DNA of 21,965 bases from JAVJUS01 sp040220455 (GTDB lineage: Bacteria; Pseudomonadota; Alphaproteobacteria; DSM-16000; Inquilinaceae). This document shows, one piece after another, positions 1-8,062 of the stretch; the stretch's first letter is position 1, and each line of letters starts with the position of its first letter. The translations under genes were made by a program, and so were the position numbers. Below the pieces are notes generated by a model. The model was given only the letters and a program-made list of their open reading frames with translations. It did no database searches and had not been told where the DNA came from. Where the stretch lies: NCBI GenBank assembly GCA_040220455.1, contig JAVJUS010000087.1, positions 1 through 21,965 of the forward strand, written 5' to 3'.

Positions 1-74
1 TTGCGGCCCGTCTCGCCCGACTCCATTCGAGCCACCACCGCAAGCTTCTCCGACACCGATCTGTGCCGTCCCAT
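1..74 (-). CDS. Possible transposase / HTH protein, N-terminal fragment, cut by left edge
   Basis: An open frame starts at 74 on the minus strand and runs off the left edge after 24 codons. It begins MGRHRSVSEKLAVVARM and continues ESGETGR. The start at 74 is preferred over the ATG at 78 because GGGGAGG then lies 6 bases upstream, whereas at 78 the gap would be only 2. A basic N-terminus followed by a helix with a KLAVV core resembles the first helix of the helix-turn-helix in IS3-type OrfA transposases. That is an inference from a very short fragment; a generic HTH regulator is possible. The rest of the gene lies outside the window. Confidence 0.4.
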   Translation of the reverse strand, partial: MGRHRSVSEKLAVVARMESGETGR

Positions 75-140
75 CCATCGCCTCCCCTGATGTGACGACT
101 GTGTCCTTTTACCACTGTCTCAAATCAGGGGTGCAGACCA
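1..140 (-). mobile_element. Probable terminal end of an insertion sequence (IS3-like)
   Basis: Read on the minus strand, the segment begins at 140 with TGGTCTGCACCCC and a TTTGAGACAG-like stretch. It leads through about 65 bases of untranslated DNA into a well-placed ribosome binding site and a transposase-like start. Starting with TG, a short leader and a basic HTH N-terminus fit the left end of an IS3-type element. The second end and any target duplication are outside the window, so the boundary at 140 is inferred. Confidence 0.35.
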
Positions 141-244
141 ATAGATCATAAATACTAATCGATGATGATTTTATCTTATATTCCGCACGAGCCGATTTCA
201 TTGATCCTGTCGCAGATGCGATATTAAGGGCCTATGTGGAAGTT
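141..244. other. AT-rich intergenic stretch
   Basis: About 100 bases with clearly lower GC than everything to the right, including runs such as ATAAATACTAAT and TTTTATCTTATA. It lies between the presumed IS end and the region 3' of the lactate dehydrogenase gene. No gene, tRNA or convincing promoter is seen. It may be leftover DNA at an insertion-prone junction. Confidence 0.5.
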
Positions 245-274
245 CCTTCGTGATCTTCGTGCCTTCGTGGTGAA
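245..274 (-). repeat. CACGAAGG-type short intergenic repeat, copy 1
   Basis: On the minus strand the segment reads as three slightly varied units: CACGAAGG, CACGAAGAT, CACGAAGG. It lies 10 bases beyond the stop codon of the minus-strand lactate dehydrogenase gene. A related two-unit copy is at 12606-12628, also beyond the stop of a minus-strand gene. Arrays of this kind are recalled as common in bacterial intergenic DNA; their function is not known to me. Confidence 0.6.
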
Positions 275-283
275 ATCCCCTTC

Positions 284-1219
284 TCAACCGCCCTCCACCC
301 CGTCGACCGCCTCGCGCAGGATCCGGGCGCTGGCGGCCAGGGCGTCGGTCTCGGCCGGGTCCAGGTCGGGCCAGAGGGTGGCGGTGATGCCCGTGGCGCC
401 GACCACGCGGGGCAGCGACAGGGCGACGTCGCGAATGCCGACGATTTCGGGCGTGACGATCGAGGTGGTCATGACCGCGCGGCCGTCGCGCAGGATCGCG
501 TGGGTGATCTCCGCGATGCCGGCGCCGATGCCGTAATAGGTCGCGCCCTTGCCGCTGATGATGCGGTAGGCGGCGCGCCGCACGCCCTCGTCGATCTCCG
601 CGCGCTCGGCCTCGCCGATCCGGCGGCCGGTCTGGGCGGCGAAGGTCGAGACCGGCACCGTGCCGGCGCGCGCGCCCGACCAATGCAGCACCTCGCTGTC
701 GCCGTGCTCGCCCAGGACATAGGCGTGGACCGACTGGGGCGCGATGCCGAGCGCGGTGCTCAGCAGCGAGCGGAACCGGGCGGTGTCCAGGATCGTGCCC
801 GTGCCGATGACCCGCTCGGGCGGCAGGCCCGACTGGCGCTGCGCGATCCAGGTCATCACGTCGACCGGGTTGGTCGCAACGAGCAGGATCGTGTCCGGCG
901 CGGCGGCCAGCACCTCCGGCACGACCTCCGCGAACACGGCCGCGTTGCGCGCCAGGAGCTGGAGCCGGGTCTCCCCCGGCTGCTGGTTGACGCCGGCCGA
1001 CAGCACCACGACCCGCGCGCCCGCCAGATCGCCGTAGCCGCCCGCGCGCACGATCAGCGGATGGGCGAAGGGGGTGGCGTGGATGATGTCCTGGGCCTGG
1101 GCCGCCGCCAGATCCGCGTTGCGGTCGACGAGCACGATCTCAGAGCCCACGCCCTCCATCACCATGGCATAGGCCGCGGTCGCCCCGACGAATCCGGCGC
1201 CGACGATCCCGACTTTCAT
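284..1219 (-). CDS. ldh: L-lactate dehydrogenase
   Basis: The product is a 311-residue NAD-dependent L-lactate dehydrogenase, cytosolic, interconverting pyruvate and lactate. The Rossmann GAGFVG is at residues 7-12, with Asp32 suited to bind NAD ribose. The substrate loop NQQPGETR (78-85) has Gln where malate dehydrogenases carry Arg, which supports lactate over malate. The Asp/Arg pair is in TILDTARFR (Asp145, Arg148) and the catalytic His172 is in GEHGDSE. Length is normal for the family. GGGAG lies upstream of the ATG with good spacing. It is divergent from the DeoR-type regulator, with 189 bases between the two starts, so it may share control with the galactose genes. Because LDH and MDH sequences intergrade, malate activity is a minor possibility. 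Confidence 0.9.
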   Translation of the reverse strand: MKVGIVGAGFVGATAAYAMVMEGVGSEIVLVDRNADLAAAQAQDIIHATPFAHPLIVRAGGYGDLAGARVVVLSAGVNQQPGETRLQLLARNAAVFAEVVPEVLAAAPDTILLVATNPVDVMTWIAQRQSGLPPERVIGTGTILDTARFRSLLSTALGIAPQSVHAYVLGEHGDSEVLHWSGARAGTVPVSTFAAQTGRRIGEAERAEIDEGVRRAAYRIISGKGATYYGIGAGIAEITHAILRDGRAVMTTSIVTPEIVGIRDVALSLPRVVGATGITATLWPDLDPAETDALAASARILREAVDGVEGG

Positions 1220-1408
1220 CCTGTCGCTCCCGAATCCCGCCGGCCGCCCGAGTCCCGCCGGCTCCTGGTCCGTCGCCGGGCGACCATGGCCGAGCGACGG
1301 GGCGCGCGCAAGCCGGCCACGACCGCTAAGCGACAGGCCGCCGCCGGTAAGCAGGCTTTCAAAGACTTTCCGATTGACAGGGCAGCGCAAACGCGCGAAA
1401 GGCAGTTC

Positions 1409-2182
1409 ATGCCTTCGCTGCAAGCCACGCTCCGACACCAGACCATTCTGGACATCCTCGGCCGCCGCGGCAATGTGCGCGTCGGCGACCTGGCCGACGC
1501 GCTCGGCGTGTCGGCGGTGACCATCCGGTCGGATCTCGACTACCTGGAAAGCCAGGCGGTCCTGCGCCGAACCCGCGGCGGCGCCGTGCCGGTGCGCCCG
1601 CGCCGGCACGAACTCCCGCTCGAGGTGACCAGCCAGGACAACCCGGAGGCCAAGGCCCGGATCGGCGCCGCGGCGGCGGAGATGGTGCGCGACGGCGAGA
1701 CGGTGATCATCGATGTCGGCTCGACCACGAGCGAGATGGCCAAGGTCCTGTCGCCCGCCTTGTCCGACGTCGTCGTGGTGACCAACGCGCTCAACATCGC
1801 GCTGACGCTGGAGACCCATGCCGGCATCACCGTGGTGGTGACCGGCGGCACGCTGCGCCCGCTCCAGCACTCGCTGGTGGCACCCTATGGCAGCCTGCTG
1901 CTCAGCCACATCAACGCCGATGTCGCCTTCATCGGCTGCAACGGCGTGCATGCCGAGAAGGGCTTCACCAACACCAACCTGGCCGAGGCCGAGGTCAAGC
2001 ACGCCATGATCCAGGCGGCGACGCGGGTCGTCTTCGTGTGCGATTCCTCCAAGCTGATGCAGGTGGCGACGGCCCGGGTCGCCGGTCTCGACGACGCCGA
2101 CATGCTGATCACCGACGACGGCGCCTCGGCCGACGTGGTGCGCGCGCTCCGGCGCAGCGGGCTCGAGGTCCTGGTGGTCTGA
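1409..2182 (+). CDS. DeoR-family transcriptional regulator
   Basis: A 257-residue DeoR/GlpR-type regulator. The N-terminal winged helix-turn-helix spans about residues 6-57, with the typical VSAVTIRSDLDYLE recognition segment and the RRTRGGAV wing. The rest is the DeoR C-terminal sugar-phosphate sensor domain, including DVGSTTSEMAK, VTNALNIA and VVTGGTLR. An in-frame ATG at 1286 would add 41 residues of low-complexity basic sequence; the start at 1409 is chosen because the family fold begins there and GAAAGG precedes it. It sits upstream of and on the same strand as the beta-galactosidase and Leloir genes, and divergent from ldh. The obvious inference is that it represses these genes and responds to a phosphorylated sugar. 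The inducer is unknown. Confidence 0.9.
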   Translation: MPSLQATLRHQTILDILGRRGNVRVGDLADALGVSAVTIRSDLDYLESQAVLRRTRGGAVPVRPRRHELPLEVTSQDNPEAKARIGAAAAEMVRDGETVIIDVGSTTSEMAKVLSPALSDVVVVTNALNIALTLETHAGITVVVTGGTLRPLQHSLVAPYGSLLLSHINADVAFIGCNGVHAEKGFTNTNLAEAEVKHAMIQAATRVVFVCDSSKLMQVATARVAGLDDADMLITDDGASADVVRALRRSGLEVLVV

Positions 2183-2231
2183 GCGGGACCGCCGCGCGGG
2201 CCACGCCGCAGCTCGTAAGCAAGGGCAAGAC

Positions 2232-2260
2232 TTGACAATATTTCGCAAGCCCTGATCAAT
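2232..2260 (+). promoter_or_regulatory. Candidate promoter of the beta-galactosidase-galT-galK operon, with overlapping dyad
   Basis: A perfect TTGACA (2232-2237) is followed after 17 bases by ATCAAT (2255-2260), a 3/6 match to the -10 consensus. The same bases form an imperfect dyad, TTGACAATATTTCGCAA (2232-2248), which could be a regulator site over the -35. It lies in the 189-base gap before the GH42 gene and is locally AT-rich in GC-rich DNA. Binding by the upstream DeoR protein is an inference. Confidence 0.45.
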
Positions 2261-2371
2261 GGGCTTCATCGACGCGCCGAGACCTCCGGGCCCGCCGGAG
2301 CGCCGCGCCGTCGGCGCGCGGCCGCGCGCGGCGCGGCGGATCCCGTTGAACGGCGCGCACCGGGAGGGATC

Positions 2372-4339
2372 ATGCTCGGCGTCTGCTACTACCCCGAGCA
2401 CTGGCCGGAGTCGCTCTGGGCCGAGGACGCACGCCGGATGGCCGAGCTCGGCATCGGCCATGTCCGGATCGGGGAGTTCGCCTGGGCGATGATCGAGCCC
2501 GATCCGGGCCGCTTCGACTGGGGCTGGCTCGACCGGGCGATCGACACGCTGGGCGGCGCCGGGCTGAAGGTCCTGCTCGGCACGCCGACCGCGACGCCGC
2601 CGAAATGGCTGGTCGACGCCCATCCCGGCATCCTGGCCTGGGACGAGCAGGGCCGGCCGCGGCGCTTCGGCTCGCGCCGGCACTACTGCTTCTCTAGCCC
2701 GCTCTACCGCGAGGAATCCCGACGCATCACCACGGCCGTCGCCGAGCGCTACGGCCGGCACGACGCTGTGGTCGGCTGGCAGACCGACAACGAGTACGGC
2801 TGCCACGACACGGTGGCGAGCTGGTCGCCGGCCGCGCTGGCCGCCTTCCGGGCCTGGCTGGAGGCGCGCTACGGCACGATCGACGCGCTCAACGAGGCCT
2901 GGGGCAACCGCTTCTGGTCGATGACCTACCGCTCCTTCGCGGAGGTCGACCTGCCCCAGCTCGCCGTGACGGAGACGAGCCCGGCCCACCGGCTGGACTT
3001 CCTGCGCTTTTCCTCCGACCAGGTCGCAGCCTTCGACGCCGAGCAGGTGGCGATCCTGCGTCGGGAGAGCCCGGGCCGGTTCGTGACCCACAACTTCATG
3101 GGCCGGACCTTCTCCTTCGACCATTTCGACGTCGCGGCGAATCTGGACCTGGCGAGCTGGGACAGCTACCCGCTCGGCTTCACGTCCGAGTTCCCGACCT
3201 TCACCGAGGAGGAGCGCCGGCGCTACGCGCGCACCGGCCATCCGGATATCGCGGCCTTCCATCACGACCTCTACCGCGCCGTCGGCCGTGGCCGGTTCTG
3301 GGTGATGGAACAGCAGCCGGGGCCGGTCAACTGGGCCTCCTGGAACCCGGCGCCGGCGCCGGGTATGGTGCGGGCCTGGACCTGGCAGGCGCTGGCCCAT
3401 GGCGCGGAGGTCGTCTCCTACTTCCGCTGGCGCCAGGCGCCCTTCGCCCAGGAGCAGATGCATGCCGGTCTGCTGCGGCCGGATTCCGTGCTGGATACGG
3501 GCGGGGAGGAGGCCCGGCGCGTGGCCGGGGAACTCGCCGGGCTCGACCTGCCGCCGCGCGGGCGCGCGCCGGTGGCGCTGGTCGTCGACTACCCGGCCTT
3601 CTGGGCGGTCCAGGTGCAGCCCCAGGGCCGCGACTTCGACCTGCCGAGCCTGGTCTTCCGCTGGTACGAGGCGCTGCGCCGCCTGGGGCTCGACGTGGAC
3701 ATGGTGCGCTCGGGCGCGCCGCTCGACGGCTATGCAGCCGCGGTGGTGCCGAGCCTGCCGATCGTCACCGACGCCGCCCGTGCGGCGCTGGAGGCCTTCG
3801 ACGGCCCGATGCTGATCGGCCCGCGCACCGGCTCCAAGACCGAGAGCCTGACGATTCCCGAGGGCCTGCCGCCCGGGCCGCTGGCCGACCTCCTCGGCGT
3901 CCGCGTGACGCGGGTGGAAAGCCTGCGCCCCGGCCTGACCCGCACGGTCCTGCGCGGCAATGCCGCCTACGCCGCCGAGCGCTGGGTCGAGCGGGTGGAG
4001 ATCGTCGGCGACGCGACGGCCGAGGCCGAGTTCGAGGACGGCTCGCCGGCGCTGGTCGCGGCCGATGGCGGGCGGATCGCCTATCTCGCCGCCTGGCCGG
4101 ACGCCGCGCTGCTCGCCGACTCGCTGCGCGATCTGGCCGAGCGCGCCGGCGTGGCGGTCGTCGACATCCCGGCCGATCTGCGACTTACCCGCCGGGGCGA
4201 CCTGGCCGTCGCCATCAATTTCGGGCCGGAGCCGGTCGAGGTGCCGGCCCCGGACGGCGCCGACTTCGCGCTCGGCCAGCGACGGCTGCCGCCGGGCGAC
4301 GTGGCCGCGTGGCGCACCGCGGAAGGGGGAGGCCGATGA
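2372..4339 (+). CDS. Beta-galactosidase, glycoside hydrolase family 42
   Basis: A 655-residue GH42 beta-galactosidase, normal in length. It opens directly with the family N-terminus MLGVCYYPEHWPE, with no signal peptide, so it is cytosolic and acts on imported galactosides. The TIM barrel covers about residues 1-375. The acid/base is Glu141 in QTDNEYG and the nucleophile Glu313 in WVMEQQPGPVNW; an Ala/Arg-rich trimerisation domain and a small C-terminal beta domain follow. GGGAGG lies ahead of the ATG. The stop overlaps the galT start in ATGA (4336-4339), so galT is translationally coupled and the released galactose would feed the Leloir enzymes. GH42 enzymes act on lactose, beta-galactan oligosaccharides or galactosyl-glycerols; the natural substrate cannot be told here. 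Confidence 0.93.
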   Translation: MLGVCYYPEHWPESLWAEDARRMAELGIGHVRIGEFAWAMIEPDPGRFDWGWLDRAIDTLGGAGLKVLLGTPTATPPKWLVDAHPGILAWDEQGRPRRFGSRRHYCFSSPLYREESRRITTAVAERYGRHDAVVGWQTDNEYGCHDTVASWSPAALAAFRAWLEARYGTIDALNEAWGNRFWSMTYRSFAEVDLPQLAVTETSPAHRLDFLRFSSDQVAAFDAEQVAILRRESPGRFVTHNFMGRTFSFDHFDVAANLDLASWDSYPLGFTSEFPTFTEEERRRYARTGHPDIAAFHHDLYRAVGRGRFWVMEQQPGPVNWASWNPAPAPGMVRAWTWQALAHGAEVVSYFRWRQAPFAQEQMHAGLLRPDSVLDTGGEEARRVAGELAGLDLPPRGRAPVALVVDYPAFWAVQVQPQGRDFDLPSLVFRWYEALRRLGLDVDMVRSGAPLDGYAAAVVPSLPIVTDAARAALEAFDGPMLIGPRTGSKTESLTIPEGLPPGPLADLLGVRVTRVESLRPGLTRTVLRGNAAYAAERWVERVEIVGDATAEAEFEDGSPALVAADGGRIAYLAAWPDAALLADSLRDLAERAGVAVVDIPADLRLTRRGDLAVAINFGPEPVEVPAPDGADFALGQRRLPPGDVAAWRTAEGGGR

Positions 4340-5424
4340 GCCCGCTCGACGCCGATCCGAAGGCGGCGCCGCACCGCCGGGTCCACGTCAAGCCCGATGG
4401 CCGGCATCTCTTCGTCTACGGCCGCGCGCCCCAGACGGGCGACGTCATCGCCGACATCGAGCCCGTACCCAAGCCGGAGCCGCACAGCCGCTGGCATCCG
4501 CTGCGTCGGGAATGGGTGACCTACGCCCCGGCGCGCCAGACCCGCACCTTCAAGCCGCCGGCCGAATACTGCCCGCTCTGCCCGACTCGGCCGGGCGGCA
4601 CGCCGACGGAGATCCCCTTCGCCGACTACGAGGTCGCGGTCTTCGAGAACCGCTTTCCGGCCTTCCACGCCGACGCGCCGGCCGCGCCCACCGGCCTGCC
4701 GGTCGCGACGGCCGCGGCGCACGGCGCCTGCGAGGTGGTCTGCTACACTGCCGCGCACCAGGGCAGCCTCGCCGGGCTCACGCAAGACCGGCGCGAGCTG
4801 CTGGTCGCGGCCTGGACCGACCGCTACGAGGCCCTGCGCGCCCGAGACGACGTCGCCTTCGTCCTGCCCTTCGAGAACCGGGGCGAGGAGGTCGGCGTCA
4901 CGCTCCACCACCCGCACGGCCAGATCTACGCCTTTCCCTGGGTCCCGCCGGTCCAGCGCCAGGCGGTCGAGAGCTTTCGCGAGGGCCCGGCGCTGGCGCG
5001 GCTGCTGGAGGCCATGGGCGGCGCCTACACGGTGGCGGAGACCGACACCATGGTCGCCTTCGTGCCGCCCTTCGCGAGGTTCCCCTACGAGGTCTGGATC
5101 GCGCCGCGCCGCCCGGTGCCCGGGCCCTGGGCCTTCGAGGGGGCCGAGGCGCGGGACTTCGCCCGGCTGCTGGGCGTGGTCGTGGCGCGCTATGACGCCT
5201 TGTTCGACCGGCCGTTTCCCTATCTGCTGTCGCTGCACGCCGCGCCGCGGGGCGAGGACGCGACGTTCCACTTCCATGCCGAGTTCTACCCGCCCTTGCG
5301 CACCGCCGATCGCCTCAAGTACCTCGCGGGGGTGGAGCAGGCCTCCGGCGCCTTCCTGGTCGACGCCCTGCCGGAAGACACCGCCGCGCGCCTGCGCGCC
5401 CTCGACGCGGAGCCCGCCGCATGA
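4336..5424 (+). CDS. galT: Galactose-1-phosphate uridylyltransferase
   Basis: A 362-residue GalT, which exchanges UDP between UDP-glucose and galactose-1-phosphate in the Leloir pathway. Zinc ligands Cys79 and Cys82 (CPLC) are in the N-terminal half. The HHPHGQ motif supplies a further zinc ligand, His192, and the nucleophile His194, which forms the uridylyl intermediate. The C-terminal FHFHAEFYPPLR segment is also typical. The start at 4336 is chosen over an upstream in-frame ATG at 4309 because GGGGGAGG precedes it and it forms an ATGA overlap with the GH42 stop. Its own stop forms another ATGA with galK. No UDP-galactose 4-epimerase is seen in the window to complete the cycle. Confidence 0.94.
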   Translation: MSPLDADPKAAPHRRVHVKPDGRHLFVYGRAPQTGDVIADIEPVPKPEPHSRWHPLRREWVTYAPARQTRTFKPPAEYCPLCPTRPGGTPTEIPFADYEVAVFENRFPAFHADAPAAPTGLPVATAAAHGACEVVCYTAAHQGSLAGLTQDRRELLVAAWTDRYEALRARDDVAFVLPFENRGEEVGVTLHHPHGQIYAFPWVPPVQRQAVESFREGPALARLLEAMGGAYTVAETDTMVAFVPPFARFPYEVWIAPRRPVPGPWAFEGAEARDFARLLGVVVARYDALFDRPFPYLLSLHAAPRGEDATFHFHAEFYPPLRTADRLKYLAGVEQASGAFLVDALPEDTAARLRALDAEPAA

Positions 5425-6617
5425 CCGTCCCCCCACCTACGGCTCCGCCCACGCCCGCCGCCGGGCCGGCGCCTTTCGCGCCCGACGCGGCGGAGGAACG
5501 CCAGGCCGCCTCGGGCACGTTTCTCGCCGCTTTCGGCCGGCTGCCCGAGGTCGTGGCCGCGGCGCATTCCCGCGCCAACCTGCTGGGCGAGCATACCGAC
5601 TACAATGACGGCTTCGTGCTGCCGACGCCGCTCGTCCCCGCGACGGCCGTAGCGATCGGCCCGGCGGGCGGCGCGCCCGGCGCCGTGCGCATCCATGCCG
5701 CGGCCTTCGGCGAGACGGTCGAGCGGCCGCTGGACGGTGCGCCGCGGGGCGCCTGGTCGGACTACGTCATCGGCTGCCTGCGCGTGCTCGCTGATGCCGG
5801 GCACACGGTCCCGGCGCTCGACATCGCCGTCGCCTCCTCCGTGCCGATGGGCGCGGGGGTGAGCTCGTCCGCGGCGCTCGAGGTCGCGGTCCTGCGCGCG
5901 GTGCGCGAGGCCCTGGGCCTCGATCTCGACGACCGCCGGGTCGCCATGCTCGGCCGGGCGGCGGAGAACGGCTATGTCGGCATGCCTTGCGGCATCATGG
6001 ACCAGATGGTCGCCGCCCTGGGCGCCCCGGGCCGGGCCCTGTTCCTCGACGCACGCTCGCTGGAGACGCGCCTGGTCGACCTGCCGGACGCGGTCGCCGT
6101 CTCGGTCGTTCATTGCGGCGTCGCCCACCGGCTGACCGCCGGCGACTATGCCACGCGCAAGGCCGAATGCGAACGCGCGGCCGAGGCGCTGGGCGTCGCC
6201 AGCCTGCGCGACCTGGGCGAGGACGACATCGACCGCGCCATGGCCCTGCCCGAGCCGCTGGGCCGCCGGGTGCGCCACGTGGTGACGGAGAACGCGCGGG
6301 TGCTCGACGGCCTCGCGGCGCTGGAGAGCGGCGACGCGGCACGATTCGGCCGGCTCATGGTCGCGAGCCACGCGAGCCAGCGCGACGACTACGCCGTCTC
6401 GATCCCGGAGATCGACGCCCTGGTCGACTCCGCGCTCGGCCACGGCGCGATCGGCGCGCGGCTGACCGGCGGCGGCTTCGGCGGCTCGATCGTCGCCCTG
6501 GTCGAGCGCGGGCGCCTCGCCGACTGGCGCGCGGCGGTGCTGGCCGACAATCCCGAGGCTCGGCCGGTCGAGGCGGCGGCGCCGGGGCGGACCACCGAGG
6601 CTCAGTCTCCGTCGTAG
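5421..6617 (+). CDS. galK: Galactokinase
   Basis: A 398-residue GHMP-family galactokinase that phosphorylates galactose at C1. The galactokinase signature is SRANLLGEHTDYNDG (50-64), where the more usual GR is SR. The ATP loop is PMGAGVSSSAA (142-152) and the catalytic Asp194 lies in CGIMDQM. The C-terminal GHMP motif is LTGGGFGGS. The first 30 residues are Pro/Ala-rich and precede the normal family start, so the true start could be internal, but the ATGA overlap with galT favours 5421. The 3' end overlaps the converging VOC gene by 16 bases, and no terminator hairpin is visible between them. Confidence 0.93.
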   Translation: MTVPPPTAPPTPAAGPAPFAPDAAEERQAASGTFLAAFGRLPEVVAAAHSRANLLGEHTDYNDGFVLPTPLVPATAVAIGPAGGAPGAVRIHAAAFGETVERPLDGAPRGAWSDYVIGCLRVLADAGHTVPALDIAVASSVPMGAGVSSSAALEVAVLRAVREALGLDLDDRRVAMLGRAAENGYVGMPCGIMDQMVAALGAPGRALFLDARSLETRLVDLPDAVAVSVVHCGVAHRLTAGDYATRKAECERAAEALGVASLRDLGEDDIDRAMALPEPLGRRVRHVVTENARVLDGLAALESGDAARFGRLMVASHASQRDDYAVSIPEIDALVDSALGHGAIGARLTGGGFGGSIVALVERGRLADWRAAVLADNPEARPVEAAAPGRTTEAQSPS

Positions 6618-7003
6618 GGGCTCAGATCCGCCTCCTCCTCGGGGCCGAAATCGATGTGCAGGTGGTTGCCGTCCGGGTCGTGGACATTGACCTGGCGGAT
6701 GCCGAGGCTCGGCACGACCCCGATGCGATAGGCCGTCTTGTGCGCGCGCAGATGGGCGAGGAAGTCGCCCAGCCCCGAGGCGCGGAAGGCGGCGTGCTCG
6801 ATCTTCGGATGGGCGGCCGGCGGCTCGTCGGGGATGCCGACCAGATGGACGACGGCCGTGTCGCCCAGATAGAGCCAGGCGCCGGGGAACTCGAAATCCG
6901 GCCGGTCGCCGGCGACGAGGCCCAGCACCTCCTCGTAGAAGCGCTGCATCGCCGCCAGGCTGGTTGTGCGGATGTTGACGTGGTCGAAGGCGTGGAGCGT
7001 CAT
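6602..7003 (-). CDS. VOC (glyoxalase/bleomycin resistance-fold) family protein
   Basis: A 133-residue protein of the vicinal oxygen chelate superfamily, with two beta-alpha-beta-beta-beta modules. FDHVNIRTTSLAAMQRFYEEVLG at the start and VNVHDPDGNHLHIDF near the end are characteristic. Likely metal ligands include His8 and His70. The place usually held by the last Glu ligand after DPDGN carries His, so the metal site may be altered. It is 60 bases downstream of the DenD-like gene on the same strand, probably as one transcript. The ribosome binding site is weak. The reaction cannot be predicted; VOC members range from isomerases to extradiol dioxygenases and antibiotic-binding proteins. Confidence 0.8.
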   Translation of the reverse strand: MTLHAFDHVNIRTTSLAAMQRFYEEVLGLVAGDRPDFEFPGAWLYLGDTAVVHLVGIPDEPPAAHPKIEHAAFRASGLGDFLAHLRAHKTAYRIGVVPSLGIRQVNVHDPDGNHLHIDFGPEEEADLSPYDGD

Positions 7004-7063
7004 GGTCTCTGATCCGGGTCGGGCGTTACGGGAGGGCGTCGCGCGGTCGGCGGCCTCGCGGGC

Positions 7064-8062
7064 TCAGGCCCCGGCGGGCGCCGGCACCACCCGATCCTCT
7101 TCCATGAACATCGCCACGATGGCGTCGTAGTCCGGATCGGCCTCGAACCCGAGGGCCCGCGCCCGCGCCGGCTCGAAGCGGCCCGGCCAGCCGGCCACGA
7201 TGGCGTCGATATGCGGGTCCAGCGTCTCCTCGACCCGGTCGAGCGCCTCCCGGCCGCCGGCGCGCTCCAGCCCGGCCAGCATGTCCGCCACGCTGACGGT
7301 CAGGCCCGGCAGGGTGACCGTGCGGTGCGGCCCGAACCGCTCCCCCGGCAGGCCATGGGCGTGGATCAGGGAGTCGACCACCCGGCGCGGGGAGAGGACG
7401 TACATCGCCCGCTCCCGGCGCACCGGCAGGACGGCGCGCTCGCCCTGCAGCGGCTCGCGGATGATGGAGCTGGCGAAGGTCGAGGCGGCGGTGTTGGGCT
7501 TGCCCGGGCGGACCACGACCGTCGGCAGGCGCAGCGCCCGACCGTCGATGAAGCCGCGGCGGCTGAGATCGCTGATCAGCAGCTCGCTCATCGCCTTCTG
7601 GGCGCCGTAGCTCGTCTGGGGCGTCGGCGCCGTGTCGTCGCGGATGACGTCGGGCAGGTCGCCGCCGAAGACGGCGACGGTGCTGGAGAAGACGAAGGCC
7701 GGCGCGGTGCCGAGCGCGCGGCAGGCGTCGAGCAGCCGCCGCGTGACGTCCAGGTTGACGGCCATGCCGCGCTCGAAATCCGCCTCCGCCCCGGCGCTGG
7801 GGATCGCGGCCAGGTGGAAGACACTCGACGTGGCCGGGCCGACCAGCCCCTCCGCCGCGCCGGGCGCGGTCAGGTCGGCGATGCGCGTCTCGACCCGGGG
7901 ATCCTCGATCGGCGGGCCGTCGCCGGCGGCGCTGTCGACGGCCAGGATGCGCTCGACCGGCCGTTCCACCCCGTCGGGCGCGGCGAGCGCCCCGCGCTCC
8001 AGCAGGCGGCGGACCAGCTTGCGCCCGATGAAGCCGTTGGCGCCCGTGACGACGATCTCCAT
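7064..8062 (-). CDS. denD: NAD-dependent sugar-acid dehydrogenase, DenD-like extended SDR
   Basis: A 332-residue extended short-chain dehydrogenase/reductase. The NAD-binding TGANGFIG is at residues 6-13, the catalytic Ser/Thr in FSSTVAVFG (125-133), and Tyr152/Lys156 in SYGAQK. The RLPTVVVRPGKPN segment and the following FASSIIREPL block are typical of the D-erythronate dehydrogenase (DenD) group, whose members oxidise a C4 sugar acid to 2-oxo-tetronate. GGAAGGAA precedes the ATG. Usual partners of that pathway (tetronate kinase, aldolase, isomerase) are not in the window, so the symbol rests on family resemblance only; an NDP-sugar epimerase-like role is possible. Confidence 0.75.
   Translation of the reverse strand: MEIVVTGANGFIGRKLVRRLLERGALAAPDGVERPVERILAVDSAAGDGPPIEDPRVETRIADLTAPGAAEGLVGPATSSVFHLAAIPSAGAEADFERGMAVNLDVTRRLLDACRALGTAPAFVFSSTVAVFGGDLPDVIRDDTAPTPQTSYGAQKAMSELLISDLSRRGFIDGRALRLPTVVVRPGKPNTAASTFASSIIREPLQGERAVLPVRRERAMYVLSPRRVVDSLIHAHGLPGERFGPHRTVTLPGLTVSVADMLAGLERAGGREALDRVEETLDPHIDAIVAGWPGRFEPARARALGFEADPDYDAIVAMFMEEDRVVPAPAGA

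Noticed and set aside
1286..1408. 41-residue N-terminal extension of the DeoR protein
   Set aside because: In frame and open, but low-complexity, not part of the DeoR fold, and the start at 1409 has its own ribosome binding site.
284..3463. Minus-strand open frame of over 1000 codons
   Set aside because: Only the part from 1219 down to 284 (lactate dehydrogenase) shows family motifs. The rest is antisense to the DeoR and GH42 genes, kept open by high GC.
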